A DNA stretch of 64,000 bases from Alphaproteobacteria bacterium (GCA_022825705.1 JAJDWH010000041.1:1-64000); one strand, 5' to 3'; counted from the stretch's first letter, positions 33,157 through 44,548 are shown. Notes: generated from the letters alone by a model not told the origin. A program made the numbers and translations.

Positions 33157-34154
33157 TATGCGATTCCGGCACGGACGCAATCGTGCATGTGGACCACGCC
33201 CCGCGGGAGTCCGTTCTCCGTCACGAACAGGCTCGTGATGCCGCGTTCGTTCATGGTCGCCAGCGCCTCACCGCCGAGCGCTTCCGCCGGGATCGTGGCC
33301 GGATCGGGCGTCATGACGTCGCGGGTGCTTCGCTCCAGGAGTTCCGGCGCCATGTTCCGCCGGAGGTCGCCATCGGTGACCGCGCCGGTGAGCCGTCCGT
33401 CCGCATCGACGACGCCGGCACAGCCGAGACCCTTCTCGGTCATCACGAGAATGGTCTCCCGCATGGGGGCGTTCTCTTCCACCAGCGGCAGTGCCGACCC
33501 CGTGTGCATGAGGTCGGCGACCCGCACCAGGCGGGTGCCCAGCCGGCCTCCCGGGTGCAGGCCGCGAAAGTCCTCGGCCGTGAAGCCGTTGCGCTGCAGC
33601 AGCACGGCAGCGAGGGCATCGCCGGCGGCGATGGCCAGCGTCGTGGACAGCGTCGGGGCCAGACCGATGGGGCAGGCCTCGGGAACGTCGGGCAGGACGA
33701 TGGCGGCGTCCGCCGTCATCGCCAGCGTGCTGGTGGCGACGCCGGTGACGGCCACCAGGGGTATCCGGAACCGGCGCACGTAGGCCAGCAGGTCGGACAG
33801 TTCGGCGGTTTCGCCCGAGTTCGAGAACGCGAGCACCGTGTCGTTTCGCGCGATCATGCCGAGGTCGCCGTGGCTGGCCTCGGCGGCGTGCACAAAGTGG
33901 GCCGGAGTGCCGGTCGACGCCAGGGTGGACGCTACCTTTCGTGCAATGTGCCCGGACTTCCCCATGCCGGTCACGATCACCCGGCCACGGGTTGCGGCGA
34001 GCACCTCGGCAGCGGCCTGGAACGCCGGTCCGATTGCGTCCGCGAGTACGGCAAGTCCCTCCGACTCGGCCCGCACCACCCGGCGGGCGATGTCGAGATC
34101 CGAATCGGTCTCGGGATGCAGGCTGGCAGCCGCTCTGATCGGTGCGGACGTCAT
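33156..34154 (-). CDS. kdsD: Arabinose-5-phosphate isomerase
   Basis: 332 residues. An SIS domain comes first (RGRVIVTGMGKSGHIARKVA, then FVHAAEASHGDLGMI and LAFSNSGETAEL), then two CBS domains (VRVADLMHTGSALPLV; TRDVMTPDPATIPAEAL). It interconverts ribulose-5-phosphate and arabinose-5-phosphate, the first committed step to KDO. Its neighbours are lptCAB and, at the right end of the window, kdsB, another KDO gene. It starts one base after the stop of the exonuclease gene. Confidence 0.95.
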   Translation of the reverse strand: MTSAPIRAAASLHPETDSDLDIARRVVRAESEGLAVLADAIGPAFQAAAEVLAATRGRVIVTGMGKSGHIARKVASTLASTGTPAHFVHAAEASHGDLGMIARNDTVLAFSNSGETAELSDLLAYVRRFRIPLVAVTGVATSTLAMTADAAIVLPDVPEACPIGLAPTLSTTLAIAAGDALAAVLLQRNGFTAEDFRGLHPGGRLGTRLVRVADLMHTGSALPLVEENAPMRETILVMTEKGLGCAGVVDADGRLTGAVTDGDLRRNMAPELLERSTRDVMTPDPATIPAEALGGEALATMNERGITSLFVTENGLPRGVVHMHDCVRAGIA

Positions 34155-34155
34155 G

Positions 34156-34788
34156 TCAGGGGCGATTGGGATACATGTCGTGCGAGAACGGGTCGGCGTC
34201 GGCCCAGCCCATCAGGTCGAGGCTGACGCGGGCGGGAAGGAACTCGAAGCACTGGTGCGCGAGTTCCTGCCGTCCCTCCCGGGTCAGCATGCCGTCGAGG
34301 ACGCTGCGGAGCCGGTGCAGATGGAGCACGTCGGTTGCGGCGTAGCGCTGCTGCTGGACGGTGAGCGTGTCCCCGCCCCAGTCGGTCTGCTGCTGCTGCT
34401 TCGAGATGTCGATGCCGAGCAGCTCCTTGCACAGATCCTTGAGGCCATGGCGATCGGTGTACGTCCGCGCGAACCGGGAGGCGATCTTGGTGCAGTAGTT
34501 GGGGTAGGATCGGACGCCGAGGTGAAACTCTAGGGTGGTCATGTCAGCCCTGGCGAAGTGGTACAGCTTCACCGTGTCGCGGTCCTCAAGCATGGTCTTG
34601 AGGCGCGGCGCATCGTAGGCGCCCCGCCGGAACCGGACCAGATGCGCGGTGCCGTCACCCGCGGAGACTTGCACGAGACAAAGTCGGTCCCTGGCGACCG
34701 CCAGTCCCATCGATTCGGTGTCGACCGCCGCACCGTCGGGAAACGCCAAACCCGAGGGGAGATCGCCTTCGTGGAAGTGGATGTCCAT
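34156..34788 (-). CDS. RNase D-type 3'-5' exonuclease
   Basis: 210 residues with a DnaQ/RNase D-like DEDD exonuclease fold. Asp and Glu are in AAVDTESMGLAV (motif I), Asp in YHFARADMTTLE (motif II) and the Asp/Tyr in QQRYAATDVLHLHRLR (motif III, DEDDy). It lacks the HRDC domains of RNase D, as is usual for the short alphaproteobacterial ribonuclease H-like proteins found beside kdsD and lptC. Predicted cytosolic, acting on RNA ends. It is the first gene of the kdsD-lpt-rpoN cluster. Confidence 0.9.
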   Translation of the reverse strand: MDIHFHEGDLPSGLAFPDGAAVDTESMGLAVARDRLCLVQVSAGDGTAHLVRFRRGAYDAPRLKTMLEDRDTVKLYHFARADMTTLEFHLGVRSYPNYCTKIASRFARTYTDRHGLKDLCKELLGIDISKQQQQTDWGGDTLTVQQQRYAATDVLHLHRLRSVLDGMLTREGRQELAHQCFEFLPARVSLDLMGWADADPFSHDMYPNRP

Positions 34789-34931
34789 GGGGTGCGAATT
34801 CCGGTGGCCTCAGGAAGCGCAGTGTAGAGCCCGCCGTGGATTTGTGGCGGGATTGGACCCGCGGCCAGGGCGCCGAACGGCCGCCCTGGCCCGCCGGACC
34901 GCTGTGCGGGTATGCGGCTGTTCCCGGTCGT

Positions 34932-36296
34932 CTAGGCCGCGACGGACGGCAGTCCCGCCAGTGCCATCGCGAGCTCGCCCTCGTCGTACGCCTGGTCGGT
35001 CAGGTTGTCGGCGAAGTAGTCGCTGTACGCCTGCATGTCGAAATGACCGTGGCCGCACATATTGAACAGGATCGTGCGCCCGGCCCCGGCAGCGCGGCAT
35101 TTCATCGCCTCATCGATGGCGCCCTTGATCGCGTGCGTCGCCTCCGGGGCCGGGACGATCCCCTCGGTGCGGGCGAACTGCACGCCGGCGGCGAAGCATT
35201 CCTTCTGGTGATAGGCGCGGGCCTCGATCAGGCCCAGCTGGTGGAGATGGCTGACGAGCGGCGCCATCCCGTGATAGCGGAGGCCGCCCGCGTGAAATCC
35301 CGGGGGCACGAAGGTCGATCCCAGCGTGTGCATCTTCACCAGCGGCGTGAGATGCCCGGTGTCGCCGAAGTCGTAGGCGTACTTCCCGCGGGTCAGCGAT
35401 GGACACGCCGCCGGCTCGACCGCGACGACCCGGACCTTCGGGCCTCCCCGCAGCTGCCGGCCGAGGAACGGGTTCACCATGCCGGCGAAGTTGCTCCCCC
35501 CACCGGTGCATCCAACCAAGATGTCCGGGTAGTTGCCGGCCATATGCATCTGCTCCAGGGCCTCCTGGCCGACCACGGTCTGGTGCAGCAGGACATGGTT
35601 CAGGACGCTGCCGAGCGAATACTTCGTGTCCTCGTTCTGGGCGGCCACCTCCACGGCTTCCGAGATGGCGATGCCGAGACTGCCGGTGGAGTCGGGATGT
35701 TCCTCGAGCACGGCCCGGCCGGCCTGCGTCTCGGTGGAAGGACTGGCTACGCAACGGGCTCCGTAGCTTTCCATCATCGCCTTCCGGTAGGGCTTCTGCT
35801 CGAAGCTGACGCGAACCATGTAGACGTCCACGTCGATCCCGAAGAGGCAGGCCGCGTAGGCCAGTGACGACCCCCACTGGCCGGCGCCCGTCTCCGTGGT
35901 GATGCGCTTGGTGCCCGCGTCCTTGTTGTAGAACGCCTGGGCGACCGCCGTGTTCGGCTTGTGGCTGCCGGCCGGGCTGACGCCTTCGTACTTGTAGTAG
36001 ATCTTGGCAGGCGTATCGAGATCGGCCTCGAGGCGCCGGGCCCGATAGAGCGGGCTGGGACGCCATTGCCGGTAGATCTGCCGCACCGGCTCGGGGATCT
36101 CGATCTCGCGCTCGGTCGAGACCTCCTGGCCGATCAGGGCCATGGGGAACAGCGGTGCAAGATCGTCCGGTCCGATGGGCTGCCCGGTGCCTGGATGCAG
36201 GACCGGCGGCAGCGGTTCCGGCAGGTCCGCCAGGATGTTGTACCAGGACCGCGGAATCCGGTCCTCCGACAAGACGTACTTCACGATGTCGCTCAT
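34932..36296 (-). CDS. TrpB2-type tryptophan synthase beta chain-like protein
   Basis: 454 residues. The N-terminus [19 protein letters not shown] and the insert-bearing start are typical of the TrpB2 subfamily. PLP-binding Lys113 is in [16 protein letters not shown]; the glycine-rich phosphate loop is [11 protein letters not shown]. The TrpB2 branch turns serine or O-phosphoserine and indole into tryptophan and often works without TrpA. No trpA, trpF or other trp gene is near, consistent with a stand-alone enzyme or a salvage role. The ATG at 36296 is preferred over the upstream frame, which lacks family similarity. Confidence 0.9.
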   Translation of the reverse strand: MSDIVKYVLSEDRIPRSWYNILADLPEPLPPVLHPGTGQPIGPDDLAPLFPMALIGQEVSTEREIEIPEPVRQIYRQWRPSPLYRARRLEADLDTPAKIYYKYEGVSPAGSHKPNTAVAQAFYNKDAGTKRITTETGAGQWGSSLAYAACLFGIDVDVYMVRVSFEQKPYRKAMMESYGARCVASPSTETQAGRAVLEEHPDSTGSLGIAISEAVEVAAQNEDTKYSLGSVLNHVLLHQTVVGQEALEQMHMAGNYPDILVGCTGGGSNFAGMVNPFLGRQLRGGPKVRVVAVEPAACPSLTRGKYAYDFGDTGHLTPLVKMHTLGSTFVPPGFHAGGLRYHGMAPLVSHLHQLGLIEARAYHQKECFAAGVQFARTEGIVPAPEATHAIKGAIDEAMKCRAAGAGRTILFNMCGHGHFDMQAYSDYFADNLTDQAYDEGELAMALAGLPSVAA

Positions 36297-36428
36297 GGTG
36301 ACCCAATTCTCCACAGAAAGCTTCGACCCGTCGATGCGCGACGGCCATGCTGCAGGTTCGGCAAGGCGGTGCCGGTGCTGCCGGCACTGCCGTCCAGCCG
36401 CACGCACGAACCGCGGCGATACGCCGAG

Positions 36429-38246
36429 CTACGGTTCTTCGGCTCGCAGGACTGCCAGCATAGCGGATTGAGGAATCTCGACGTTCCCGATCTGGCGCAT
36501 GCGCTTCTTGCCCGCTTTCTGCTTCTCCAGGAGCTTCCGCTTGCGTGTGACGTCGCCCCCGTAGCACTTTGCCGTCACGTCTTTGCGAAGCGCCGCGATG
36601 TTCTCGCGGGCAATGATCTTGCCCCCGATGGCCGCCTGCAGCGACACCTTGTAGAGCTGGCGCGGGATGAGCCCCTTGAGCTTGGTGCAGAGGGCCCGCC
36701 CGCGTCCCTCGGCCCGGCTGCGGTGGGCAATGAAGGACAGGCTGTCGACCGATTGCCCGTCGACCAGGATGGCGACCCGCACCAGGTCGCCGCCGCGGTA
36801 GTCGTCGAGTTCGTAGTCGAACGAGGCGTATCCGCTGGTCGCGGACTTGAGACGGTCGTAGAAGTCGAACACCACCTCGTTGAGCGGCAGGGCATAGACG
36901 GCCATCGCCCGGTTGCCGACGTAGGTCAGATCGGTCTGCTCGCCACGTTTCTCCGTGCAGAGCTTCAGGACGTTGCCGAGGTACTGGTCCGGCACCAGGA
37001 TCGTCGCCCGGATCCAGGGCTCCTCCACCGACTTGATGCGGCTCTGGTCCGGCCAGTCCACGGGGTTGTGCAGCTCGATGTCCCGCCCGTCGGTAAGGCT
37101 GAGGCGATAGACCACGCTGGGCGCCGTGGTCACCAGGTCGAGATCGAATTCGCGCTCGAGGCGCTCCTGAATGATCTCGAGGTGGAGAAGCCCCAGGCAT
37201 CCGCACCGGAATCCCAGGCCGAGGGCAGCGCTCGATTCCGGTTCGTAGTGGAGCGAGGCATCGTTCAGGTGCAGCTTCGCCAGCGAGTCGCGGAGATGGC
37301 GGTAGTCGCTGGCGTCCGCCGGATACAGGCCGCAGAACACGACGGGGACCGACTCCCGGAAGCCGGGCAGGGCAACGGTGGCCGGCTTCCGGGAGTCGGT
37401 GATCGTGTCACCGACCTGCGTGTCGGCTACTCGACGGATCGACGCCGTGAAGAACCCCACCTCGCCGGCAGCGAGCGATTTCGTCGGTCGCGGACTCGGT
37501 TCGAAGACGCCGACCCGATCGACCTGGTAGTCGGCGCCGCTGGCCATCATCCGAATCTTCTGGCCGACCTGGAGCACGCCATCGACGACGCGCACCAGGA
37601 CCATCACGCCAAGGTAGGGGTCGTACCAGCTGTCGACCAGGAGGGCAGCCAGGGGCGCGTCGGGCGCGGTCGCCGGCGGCGGGATGCGCTCCACGATTGC
37701 GTCGAGAAGGGGATCGATGCCGTCGCCGGTCTTGGCCGACACGCTGAGCGCCGTGGCGCTGTCCAGCCCGATCGTGTCCTCGATCTGGGTCCGCACGCGG
37801 TCCTGATCGGCGGCGGCGAGATCAATCTTGTTGAGTACCGGGATGATCGTGTGGTCGTTGTCGACTGCCAGGTAGGCGTTGGCGATCGTCTGCGCCTCGA
37901 CGCCTTGGGTGGCGTCCACGACCAGGATCGATCCCTCGCTCGCGGCCAGACTGCGGCTGACCTCGTACGTGAAATCCACGTGGCCGGGCGTGTCGATCAG
38001 GTTGATGAGGTAACGGGTCCCGGCGACCTCGTGGGCGAGGCGCACCGTCTGCGCCTTGATCGTGATGCCGCGCTCCCGCTCGAGCTCCATCGAGTCGAGC
38101 ACTTGCGCGCGCATCGAACGGGCCTCGAGCGAACCCGCGCGTTCGATCAGTCGGTCCGCGAGCGTCGACTTGCCGTGGTCGATGTGGGCGATCACGGAAA
38201 CGTTGCGAATGTGGGCGACCGGGTGCGTGCGCCCTGGCTCAGGCAT
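36429..38246 (-). CDS. lepA: Elongation factor 4 (ribosome back-translocase)
   Basis: 605 residues. G1 is [17 protein letters not shown]2 is [13 protein letters not shown]3 DTPGHVDF, G4 NKIDL, and the LepA-specific C-terminal domain has [20 protein letters not shown], then [20 protein letters not shown] and [14 protein letters not shown]. It can back-translocate or remodel stalled ribosomes. Start at 38246 ([18 protein letters not shown]) overlaps the pheT stop by 8 bases; an upstream ATG at 38273 is less likely. Length is standard. Confidence 0.97.
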   Translation of the reverse strand: MPEPGRTHPVAHIRNVSVIAHIDHGKSTLADRLIERAGSLEARSMRAQVLDSMELERERGITIKAQTVRLAHEVAGTRYLINLIDTPGHVDFTYEVSRSLAASEGSILVVDATQGVEAQTIANAYLAVDNDHTIIPVLNKIDLAAADQDRVRTQIEDTIGLDSATALSVSAKTGDGIDPLLDAIVERIPPPATAPDAPLAALLVDSWYDPYLGVMVLVRVVDGVLQVGQKIRMMASGADYQVDRVGVFEPSPRPTKSLAAGEVGFFTASIRRVADTQVGDTITDSRKPATVALPGFRESVPVVFCGLYPADASDYRHLRDSLAKLHLNDASLHYEPESSAALGLGFRCGCLGLLHLEIIQERLEREFDLDLVTTAPSVVYRLSLTDGRDIELHNPVDWPDQSRIKSVEEPWIRATILVPDQYLGNVLKLCTEKRGEQTDLTYVGNRAMAVYALPLNEVVFDFYDRLKSATSGYASFDYELDDYRGGDLVRVAILVDGQSVDSLSFIAHRSRAEGRGRALCTKLKGLIPRQLYKVSLQAAIGGKIIARENIAALRKDVTAKCYGGDVTRKRKLLEKQKAGKKRMRQIGNVEIPQSAMLAVLRAEEP

Positions 38247-40644
38247 GTCCCCCTCGCAGCCGCCCGCCCGCATCCTTCGCGACAGCGGCGACGATGGCGT
38301 CCGCAGCGCGCTGGATCGCGGCGTCGTCCAGCGGCTGGTCCTGGGGCTGGAGCACGACCTCGATCGCGATCGACTTCATGCCGCCGGGCAGGTCCTCGCC
38401 GTCCCAGACATCGAAGACGTCCACCCGGCTGACCAGCTCCGGAACGGCGCGCGCGGCGGCCCGAACCACGGCTGCGGCCGGGGTCGCGGCCTCCACAAGA
38501 AACGCGAAGTCGCGCGTGAGCGGCATCAGGCTGCTCCGGTCCAGCGCGCCCCGGTTTCCCGACTTCCTTCGGCTTGCCGGCACGGCGTCGAGGAAGACTT
38601 CAGCCGCTGCCACCGGCAGATCGAGGCCGGCGTTGCGCAGCAACCGGGGATGCAGTTCCCCGAACACGGCCAGCACGTTCGGGCCGAGGGCCAGGACGCC
38701 CGAGTGGCCCGGGTGGAACCATGCGGGCGCTTCCGCCCGCGGCTGCAGCCGGGTGACCGGCGCGCCGGCGGCGGCCAGGGCAGCCTCGGCATCGGCCTTG
38801 GCGTCGAACAGGTCGGTCCCGCGCGCGGCTTCCGCCCAGTGGCGCCGAGCGGCGTTGCCGAAGCGCAGGCACGCGGCGGCACGACCTTCGCCGTCGGGGG
38901 AGGGATCGCGGTAGGCGGCCCCGACCTCGAACAGGCCGGTATCGCGCACCCCCCGGGCCACGTTGGCCGCGGCGGCGCCCAGCAGCGACGGCAGGATGGA
39001 AGGCCGCATCGTGTCGAGTTCCGGCGAGATCGGGTTGGCAAGCTGCAGGGCTTCATCCCCGCCGCCGAAGGCGCGGGCCAGTTCAGCGCTCACGAACGAA
39101 AACGTCACGGTCTCGTGCAGCCCGCGCGCCGCCAGGGCCGCGCGCACGCGGGCGGCCTGCACGACGGCCGGGCCGGCCGCGCGCTCGGGCAGCACGCCCG
39201 TGCGTTCCACGGGCGTCTCGGGGATGGCGTCGAAGCCGTGGATCCGCAGGACCTCCTCGACCAGGTCGGCCTCGCCGTCGATGTCGGGACGCCAGACCGG
39301 CGGCGTGACCTGCCAGACCGGAGCGGAATCCTCAACGCCGAAGCCGAGGCCACCGAGGATCGCGGCCTGGTGTTTCGCGGCGACCTCCACGCCGCCAAGC
39401 GACGCCACCCGGCCGGGGCGGAACGGGACCGGCGCGGGCAGGGGCGGCATGGCGCCGGCCTGGACGATCTCGCTAGCTTCGCCGCCGCACAGCTCGAGGA
39501 TCAACCGCGTGGCCTCGTGGACGCCCCAGTCGGCGGACGCCGGATCCACGCCGCGTTCGAAGCGGTAGCGGGCGTCCGACAGGATTCCCAGCCGGCGCCC
39601 CGACCGGGCGGTGCGGACCGGATCGAACAGCGCGACCTCCAGGAAGACGTTGCGCGTTGCTTCCGAGCACCCCGTCTCCTCGCCCCCCATGATCCCGCCG
39701 ATGGCGCACACCCGGTCGTCGTCAGCGATCACCGTGATGTCCGGGTCCAGCGAGTACGTGTTCCCGTCGAGCGCCGCGAGCGACTCGCCCGGACGGGCCA
39801 TCCGCATCGTCAGGGCTCCGGTCACCTTGTCGGCGTCAAACACGTGGAGCGGCCGGCCGCGGTCGACCGTGACGTAGTTCGTGATGTCGACCAGCGCGGA
39901 AATCGGGCGGAGACCGATCGCTTGGAGGCGGCGCTGCATCCAGTCAGGACTGGGGCCGTTGGTCACGTTGCGGAAGTACCGCCCGGCGACCAGGGGGCAG
40001 GCCTCCCCGCGCTCGCCGAGGGTGCGCGTCCAGGCGACGGGGCTTTCGTACGTTCCCGACACGGGCGCGAACGGAGGCTCGCGCAATGTCCCGACACCGG
40101 CCGCGGCCAGGTCGCGCGCGATGCCGCGCACGCTCGCGCAGTCGCCGCGGTTGGGGGTGAGCGCGATTTCGAAGACGGGATCGTCGGCGCCGGCCCACGG
40201 CGCGTACGCGGCCCCGACCGGGGCGTCCTCGGGCAGTTCGATGATCCCGTCGTGATCTTCGCCCAGTCCGAGCTCGTAGGCGGAGCACAGCATGCCTTGC
40301 CCGGTCACGCCGCGGATCTCCCTTTCCGACAGCGTGATCCCGCTACCCGGAATGTGCGTCCCGATGGCTGCGAACACGGCCTTCATGCCGGTGCGGGCAT
40401 TGGGTGCGCCGCACACCACCGGCAGCGTGGCGCTGCCGGTGTCCACGGTGCAGACGCTGAGGCGGTCCGCATTGGGATGCGGACGGGCTTCCACGACCCT
40501 GCCGACCACGAATGGAGCCAGCTCCTTGCGGCGATCCTCCACCGCCTCGATTTCCAGGCCGATTGCGGTCAGACGGTGGGCGATGTCCGCCACGCTGGCG
40601 TCGGTGTCGAGGTGCTCCCGAAGCCAGGACAGCGTGAACTTCAT
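38239..40644 (-). CDS. pheT: Phenylalanyl-tRNA synthetase beta subunit
   Basis: 801 residues. It begins [20 protein letters not shown], with the EMAP-type tRNA-binding domain ([20 protein letters not shown]), the B3/B4 editing domain ([17 protein letters not shown]), the B5 domain, and a C-terminal ferredoxin-fold anticodon-binding domain ([20 protein letters not shown]). It pairs with PheS, encoded just upstream with a 4-base overlap. It acts as the (alpha-beta)2 enzyme that charges tRNA-Phe and edits Tyr. Confidence 0.97.
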   Translation of the reverse strand: MKFTLSWLREHLDTDASVADIAHRLTAIGLEIEAVEDRRKELAPFVVGRVVEARPHPNADRLSVCTVDTGSATLPVVCGAPNARTGMKAVFAAIGTHIPGSGITLSEREIRGVTGQGMLCSAYELGLGEDHDGIIELPEDAPVGAAYAPWAGADDPVFEIALTPNRGDCASVRGIARDLAAAGVGTLREPPFAPVSGTYESPVAWTRTLGERGEACPLVAGRYFRNVTNGPSPDWMQRRLQAIGLRPISALVDITNYVTVDRGRPLHVFDADKVTGALTMRMARPGESLAALDGNTYSLDPDITVIADDDRVCAIGGIMGGEETGCSEATRNVFLEVALFDPVRTARSGRRLGILSDARYRFERGVDPASADWGVHEATRLILELCGGEASEIVQAGAMPPLPAPVPFRPGRVASLGGVEVAAKHQAAILGGLGFGVEDSAPVWQVTPPVWRPDIDGEADLVEEVLRIHGFDAIPETPVERTGVLPERAAGPAVVQAARVRAALAARGLHETVTFSFVSAELARAFGGGDEALQLANPISPELDTMRPSILPSLLGAAAANVARGVRDTGLFEVGAAYRDPSPDGEGRAAACLRFGNAARRHWAEAARGTDLFDAKADAEAALAAAGAPVTRLQPRAEAPAWFHPGHSGVLALGPNVLAVFGELHPRLLRNAGLDLPVAAAEVFLDAVPASRRKSGNRGALDRSSLMPLTRDFAFLVEAATPAAAVVRAAARAVPELVSRVDVFDVWDGEDLPGGMKSIAIEVVLQPQDQPLDDAAIQRAADAIVAAVAKDAGGRLRGGHA

Positions 40645-41729
40645 GGGTCGAGACCGTCCAGCAGGTTGGGCCGGGCCAGCATGTCGAAGCCGTAGTGGCG
40701 GAGCCACGCGACATCGGACTCGAAGAACGTCCGGAGATCGGGAATGCCGTACTTGAGCATGGCGAAACGTTCGACCCCGAGCCCCCAGGCGAATCCCTGC
40801 CAGGCGTTCCGGTCGACGCCGCAGTTGTCGAGGACCCGCGGGTGGACCATGCCGCACCCCATCACCTCAAGCCAGTCGCCGCCCGCGCCGATTTCCAGGC
40901 CCCCCGCGGTCCGCCGGTAGCTGATGTCAACCTCTGCGGAGGGTTCGGTGAACGGGAAGTACGACGGGCGGAACCGCACCTCGACGTCGTCCCTGGCGAA
41001 GAAGGCCCGCACGAACGTGGCGATCGTGCCCTTGAGGTGACCCATCGTGAGGTCGCGGTCGACGGCCAGGCCCTCGATCTGATGGAACATGGGCGCATGG
41101 GTGGCGTCACGGTCGCACCGGAAGGTGCGGCCGGGCGCGATGATCCGAATCGGCGGCTTGCTCGCCATCAGGGCGCGAATCTGCACCGGGGACGTATGCG
41201 TGCGCAGGACCTTGCGTTCGCTCCCGTCGACGGACCGGAGATAAAACGTGTCGACGTCCTGGCGGGCCGGATGCTCGGGCGGCATGTTGAGCGCGGTGAA
41301 GTTGTGGAAGTCATCCTCGATGTGCGGGCCTTCGGCAACCCGGAAACCGAGCTCGCCCAGAATCGACGTCATTTCATCGAGCGTCCGCGAGATCGGATGG
41401 CCCCGGCCGGGAGGCTGCCGGCGCGACGGCAGCGTGATGTCAGCCCGCTCGGCGGCGAGCCGCGCTTCCAGGGCCGCGTCCTCCAGGGAGGACTGGCGTT
41501 CGCGCAGCGCGCTTGCGAGGCGTTCCTTGACCGCGTTCAGATGCTGGCCGGCGGCGCGCCGTTCGTTCCCCGGCAGGCCGGCCACCGAGCGGAGCATGCC
41601 GTTGAGCTCGCTCTTGCGGCCGAGCGCCCTGATGCGGACGGCTTCAAGTTGGTCCGGGTCCGTGGCGGCCTGCACCGCAGCGAGCAACGCCTCTTCAAGA
41701 GCGTCTGCCTGCGAAAGGAACGTGCTCAT
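40641..41729 (-). CDS. pheS: Phenylalanyl-tRNA synthetase alpha subunit
   Basis: 362 residues. The N-terminal coiled coil is followed by the class II core: motif 1 HPISRTLDEMTSILGELGF, motif 2 TSPVQIRALM and PGRTFRCDRDATHAPMFHQI, and motif 3 near the end in GFAWGLGVERFAMLKYGIPD. It carries the aminoacylation active site. Start at 41729; it overlaps pheT by 4 bases and follows rplT by 43 bases, giving the common rpmI-rplT-pheS-pheT order. Confidence 0.97.
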   Translation of the reverse strand: MSTFLSQADALEEALLAAVQAATDPDQLEAVRIRALGRKSELNGMLRSVAGLPGNERRAAGQHLNAVKERLASALRERQSSLEDAALEARLAAERADITLPSRRQPPGRGHPISRTLDEMTSILGELGFRVAEGPHIEDDFHNFTALNMPPEHPARQDVDTFYLRSVDGSERKVLRTHTSPVQIRALMASKPPIRIIAPGRTFRCDRDATHAPMFHQIEGLAVDRDLTMGHLKGTIATFVRAFFARDDVEVRFRPSYFPFTEPSAEVDISYRRTAGGLEIGAGGDWLEVMGCGMVHPRVLDNCGVDRNAWQGFAWGLGVERFAMLKYGIPDLRTFFESDVAWLRHYGFDMLARPNLLDGLDP

Positions 41730-41772
41730 CGGGCCTCTCCGGAGCCTGGCCCGGTTGCTGCGGGGAGTTGGG

Positions 41773-42135
41773 TCAGCGAGCCTCGAGGGCGGCTTGCGCC
41801 TGTTTGACCACCAGTCCGAAGGCATCCGGGTCGCGCACGGCGAGATCAGCGAGGACCTTGCGGTCGAGCTCCACGCCCGCCCGATCAAGTCCGTTGATCA
41901 ATTCGCCGTACCGCAATCCGTGCGCGCGGGCGGCGGCGTTGATCCGCTGGATCCACAGGCTGCGGAAATCCCGCTTGCGGGTTCGGCGATCCCGGTACGC
42001 GTACTGCAGGTTCTTTTCGACGCGCTGGACCGCGGCGCGGTACGTGTTCTTCTGGCGGCCCCGGGCGCCCTTGGCTGCCTTGATGACCCGGCGGTGGCGT
42101 CGGCGCGTGGTCACGCCGCTGGTGACGCGTGTCAT
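41773..42135 (-). CDS. rplT: 50S ribosomal protein L20
   Basis: 120 residues, the full L20 fold. The basic N-terminus is [20 protein letters not shown], then [20 protein letters not shown] and the conserved [20 protein letters not shown]. It binds 23S rRNA early in 50S assembly. It lies 15 bases downstream of rpmI. In many bacteria L20 autoregulates this operon through its mRNA, but no such structure was verified here. Confidence 0.98.
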   Translation of the reverse strand: MTRVTSGVTTRRRHRRVIKAAKGARGRQKNTYRAAVQRVEKNLQYAYRDRRTRKRDFRSLWIQRINAAARAHGLRYGELINGLDRAGVELDRKVLADLAVRDPDAFGLVVKQAQAALEAR

Positions 42136-42150
42136 GGGAAAGGTCTCGGC

Positions 42151-42351
42151 TCAGGAGTTCCGGAGCAGGTGGCGCTTGATGTAGCGCGTGTCGGCCGGCG
42201 ACGCGGTCGTGGTGCCTCGCGCCGTCCGAATGAACTTGTTGGTGCGCTTGATCATGCCGTGCCGCTTGCCGGCGAAGTTGCGGCGCACCTTCCCGGTGCC
42301 GGTCAGCCGGAACCGCTTCATCGCGGAACGCTTGCTCTTGATCTTGGGCAC
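42151..42351 (-). CDS. rpmI: 50S ribosomal protein L35
   Basis: 66 residues from a GTG start at 42351. The core is [20 protein letters not shown], then [18 protein letters not shown] and a C-terminal [10 protein letters not shown]. These match L35. The usual upstream infC is absent; a divergent aldehyde dehydrogenase gene lies there instead. The longer open frame upstream, running through that gene, is not real. Confidence 0.96.
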   Translation of the reverse strand: MPKIKSKRSAMKRFRLTGTGKVRRNFAGKRHGMIKRTNKFIRTARGTTTASPADTRYIKRHLLRNS

Positions 42352-42525
42352 GGGCCACACCTCGCGGAGCAGGCCGTTCCGGCCGACCCCAGCACGGTTC
42401 CTGCGGTGGAAGAGGCCGCAAGTTACAAGCGCCCCGCGTCTTCTGCAACTGTTTGCCGGCGGGCGACGCGAGCAGTTGGTCGGGTATGCTCTTGCGCCGG
42501 CAGGCCGCCCCCCGGAGTACGACGA

Positions 42526-43962
42526 ATGGCGAAACCTCTTCCCAACTATGTGGCCGGTGAATGGCGCGTGGCGACGGCGACGGTGCCCAACGTCAACCCG
42601 TCGAACACGGATGACGTCATCAATGAGCACTGTTTCGCGACCGTCGGCGATACCCGGGCTGCGGTGGAGGCCGCTCGCTCCGCCTTTCCCGACTGGGCGC
42701 GGACCACGCCGCAGCAGCGGCACGACGTGCTGCGCCGGGCATCCGACGAGATTTTCGCCCGCCGGGACGAGCTCGGCCGGCTCCTGGCCCGGGAAGAGGG
42801 AAAGACCCTGCCGGAAGCCGTGGGCGAGGTTGGCCGTGCCGGTCAGATATTCGATTTCTTTGCCGGCGAGACCCTCCGACTGACCGGCGAGAAACTGCCG
42901 TCCGTCCGGCCCGGCGTCGACGTGGAGATCACCCGCGAGCCGCTGGGCGTGATCGGCGTGATCACGCCATGGAACTTTCCGATTGCGATCCCGGCCTGGA
43001 AGATCGCGCCGGCGCTCTGCTACGGCAACACGGTCGTGTTCAAGCCGGCGACCCTGGTACCGGGCTGCGCTTGGGAACTCACGGACATCCTGGTGCGAGC
43101 CGGCCTGCCGGAGGGGGTTCTCAACCTGGTGGTGGGGCGCGGGTCCGAGGTCGGCGAAACGCTCCTGTCCGACTCCGGTGTCGATGCCGTCACGTTTACA
43201 GGCTCCGTGGACACTGGGGGACGGGTGGCCACCGCATGTGCGGCGCGCAGGGCCAAGTTCCAATTGGAGATGGGTGGCAAGAATCCGCTGGTGGTGCTGG
43301 ACGATGCGGATCTCGACACGGCCGTCGAATGTGCGGTGAACGGCGCCTTCTTCTCGACGGGCCAGCGCTGCACCGCCTCTTCGCGCCTCGTCGTGACCGA
43401 AGGCATTCACGACCGCTTCGTCGAAGCCGTGACCCGACGGCTTGAGGGACTGGTGGTCGACGATGCTCTCAAGGACGGCACGCACATCGGTCCCGTGGTG
43501 GATGAATCGCAGCTGGCGCAGGACCTGGACTACCTCCGGATTGGGACGGATGAAGGGGCTGTCCTCCACTTCGGCGGCGAGCAACTGGCACGGGCCACGC
43601 CTGGGCACTACCTCCAGCCGGCCCTGTTCACGGAGACCACGTCCGCGATGCGGATCAACCGGGAGGAGATCTTCGGCCCCGTCGCTTCGGTCATCCGGGT
43701 CGCCGACTACGACGAGGCCCTTCACGTCGCGAACGACACGTCGTTCGGGCTGTCCTCCGGCATCTGCACGACCAGCCTGAAGCACGCGAATCACTACCGA
43801 CGGAACGCGGAAGCTGGCATGGTGATGGTGAACCTCCCGACGGCGGGCGTCGACTATCATGTTCCGTTCGGTGGGCGGAAGGGATCGTCCTATGGTCCGC
43901 GGGAGCAGGGACGTTATGCGGCCGAGTTCTACACGACGGTCAAGACCGCTTACGTCGCTTAG
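42526..43962 (+). CDS. NAD(P)-dependent aldehyde dehydrogenase
   Basis: 478 residues, ALDH superfamily. Cofactor-binding [20 protein letters not shown] (with the N residue of the active site), the catalytic Glu in [20 protein letters not shown] and nucleophile Cys282 in [14 protein letters not shown] are visible. The closest relatives by eye are alpha-ketoglutaric semialdehyde/succinate semialdehyde dehydrogenases, such as the [20 protein letters not shown] type. The exact substrate is not certain. It is divergent from rpmI, with a 174-base shared promoter region, and the next gene overlaps its 3' end by 47 bases. Confidence 0.92.
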   Translation: MAKPLPNYVAGEWRVATATVPNVNPSNTDDVINEHCFATVGDTRAAVEAARSAFPDWARTTPQQRHDVLRRASDEIFARRDELGRLLAREEGKTLPEAVGEVGRAGQIFDFFAGETLRLTGEKLPSVRPGVDVEITREPLGVIGVITPWNFPIAIPAWKIAPALCYGNTVVFKPATLVPGCAWELTDILVRAGLPEGVLNLVVGRGSEVGETLLSDSGVDAVTFTGSVDTGGRVATACAARRAKFQLEMGGKNPLVVLDDADLDTAVECAVNGAFFSTGQRCTASSRLVVTEGIHDRFVEAVTRRLEGLVVDDALKDGTHIGPVVDESQLAQDLDYLRIGTDEGAVLHFGGEQLARATPGHYLQPALFTETTSAMRINREEIFGPVASVIRVADYDEALHVANDTSFGLSSGICTTSLKHANHYRRNAEAGMVMVNLPTAGVDYHVPFGGRKGSSYGPREQGRYAAEFYTTVKTAYVA

Positions 43963-44509
43963 GACGGCGGTTGTCGCCGCGGCCGTCGCGGCGGCGGCGC
44001 TGGCGGGTCCGGCCGCCACTGCTGATCAGACAGCGCCTGAGCTTGAGGGCTTGTTTTCAGCCCTCAGGACAAGCACCGACCCGCACGAGGCCATCAAGAT
44101 CGAATTCCAAGTCTGGAAGCTTTGGCTTCAGCACCCGGACTCGCTGGCGCGAGACACGATGACCCGCGGCATCCGGTCCATGCAGTCCGGGGACTACCAG
44201 GGGGCGCTTGCCACGTTCGATGACCTGGTGGAACGGAATCCCGAGTTTGCGGAGGCGTGGAACAAGCGGGCCACGGTCCACTACCTGCTCGGAAATGACG
44301 AGGCGTCGGTCGCCGACATCGTCGAGACCCTGGAATTGGAGCCGCGGCATTTCGGTGCGCTGTCAGGATTGGCGCTGATCTATGAACGCAACGATCAGCC
44401 CGCCGCCGCGGCCAGTGCGTTGCGCCGCGCGCTCGCCGTACATCCGCAAATGGGTGGTGGCGAGCGTCGACTCAAGCGGCTCGAGGACGAGGCAGGCCAC
44501 TCCATCTAG
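43916..44509 (+). CDS. Exported TPR protein
   Basis: 197 residues from the ATG at 43916, which overlaps the ALDH 3' end. The N-terminus is basic, followed by a hydrophobic stretch ([20 protein letters not shown]) and a likely cleavage after AATA. Mature protein: two to three tetratricopeptide repeats, such as [20 protein letters not shown], then [20 protein letters not shown] and [19 protein letters not shown]. Such proteins are scaffolds in the periplasm or membrane. No partner can be inferred beyond cotranscription with the ALDH. Confidence 0.8.
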   Translation: MRPSSTRRSRPLTSLRTAVVAAAVAAAALAGPAATADQTAPELEGLFSALRTSTDPHEAIKIEFQVWKLWLQHPDSLARDTMTRGIRSMQSGDYQGALATFDDLVERNPEFAEAWNKRATVHYLLGNDEASVADIVETLELEPRHFGALSGLALIYERNDQPAAAASALRRALAVHPQMGGGERRLKRLEDEAGHSI

Positions 44510-44548
44510 CCGGGCGTCGGCAGGGCATCGCCCGCGCCTGGCCGGCGC

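Noticed and set aside
35961-40695. Very long plus-strand ORFs opposite trpB2, lepA and pheT
   Set aside because: They are antisense shadows of strongly conserved minus-strand genes, a common effect in high-GC DNA, and their translations show no domains.
42139-44019. A 622-codon minus-strand ORF opposite the aldehyde dehydrogenase
   Set aside because: Only its last 66 codons (rpmI) are real; the rest is the shadow of the plus-strand gene.
44510-44548. Terminator between the convergent TPR and glycerate kinase genes
   Set aside because: GC-rich partial stems are visible but no T-run follows, so a rho-independent terminator is not supported.
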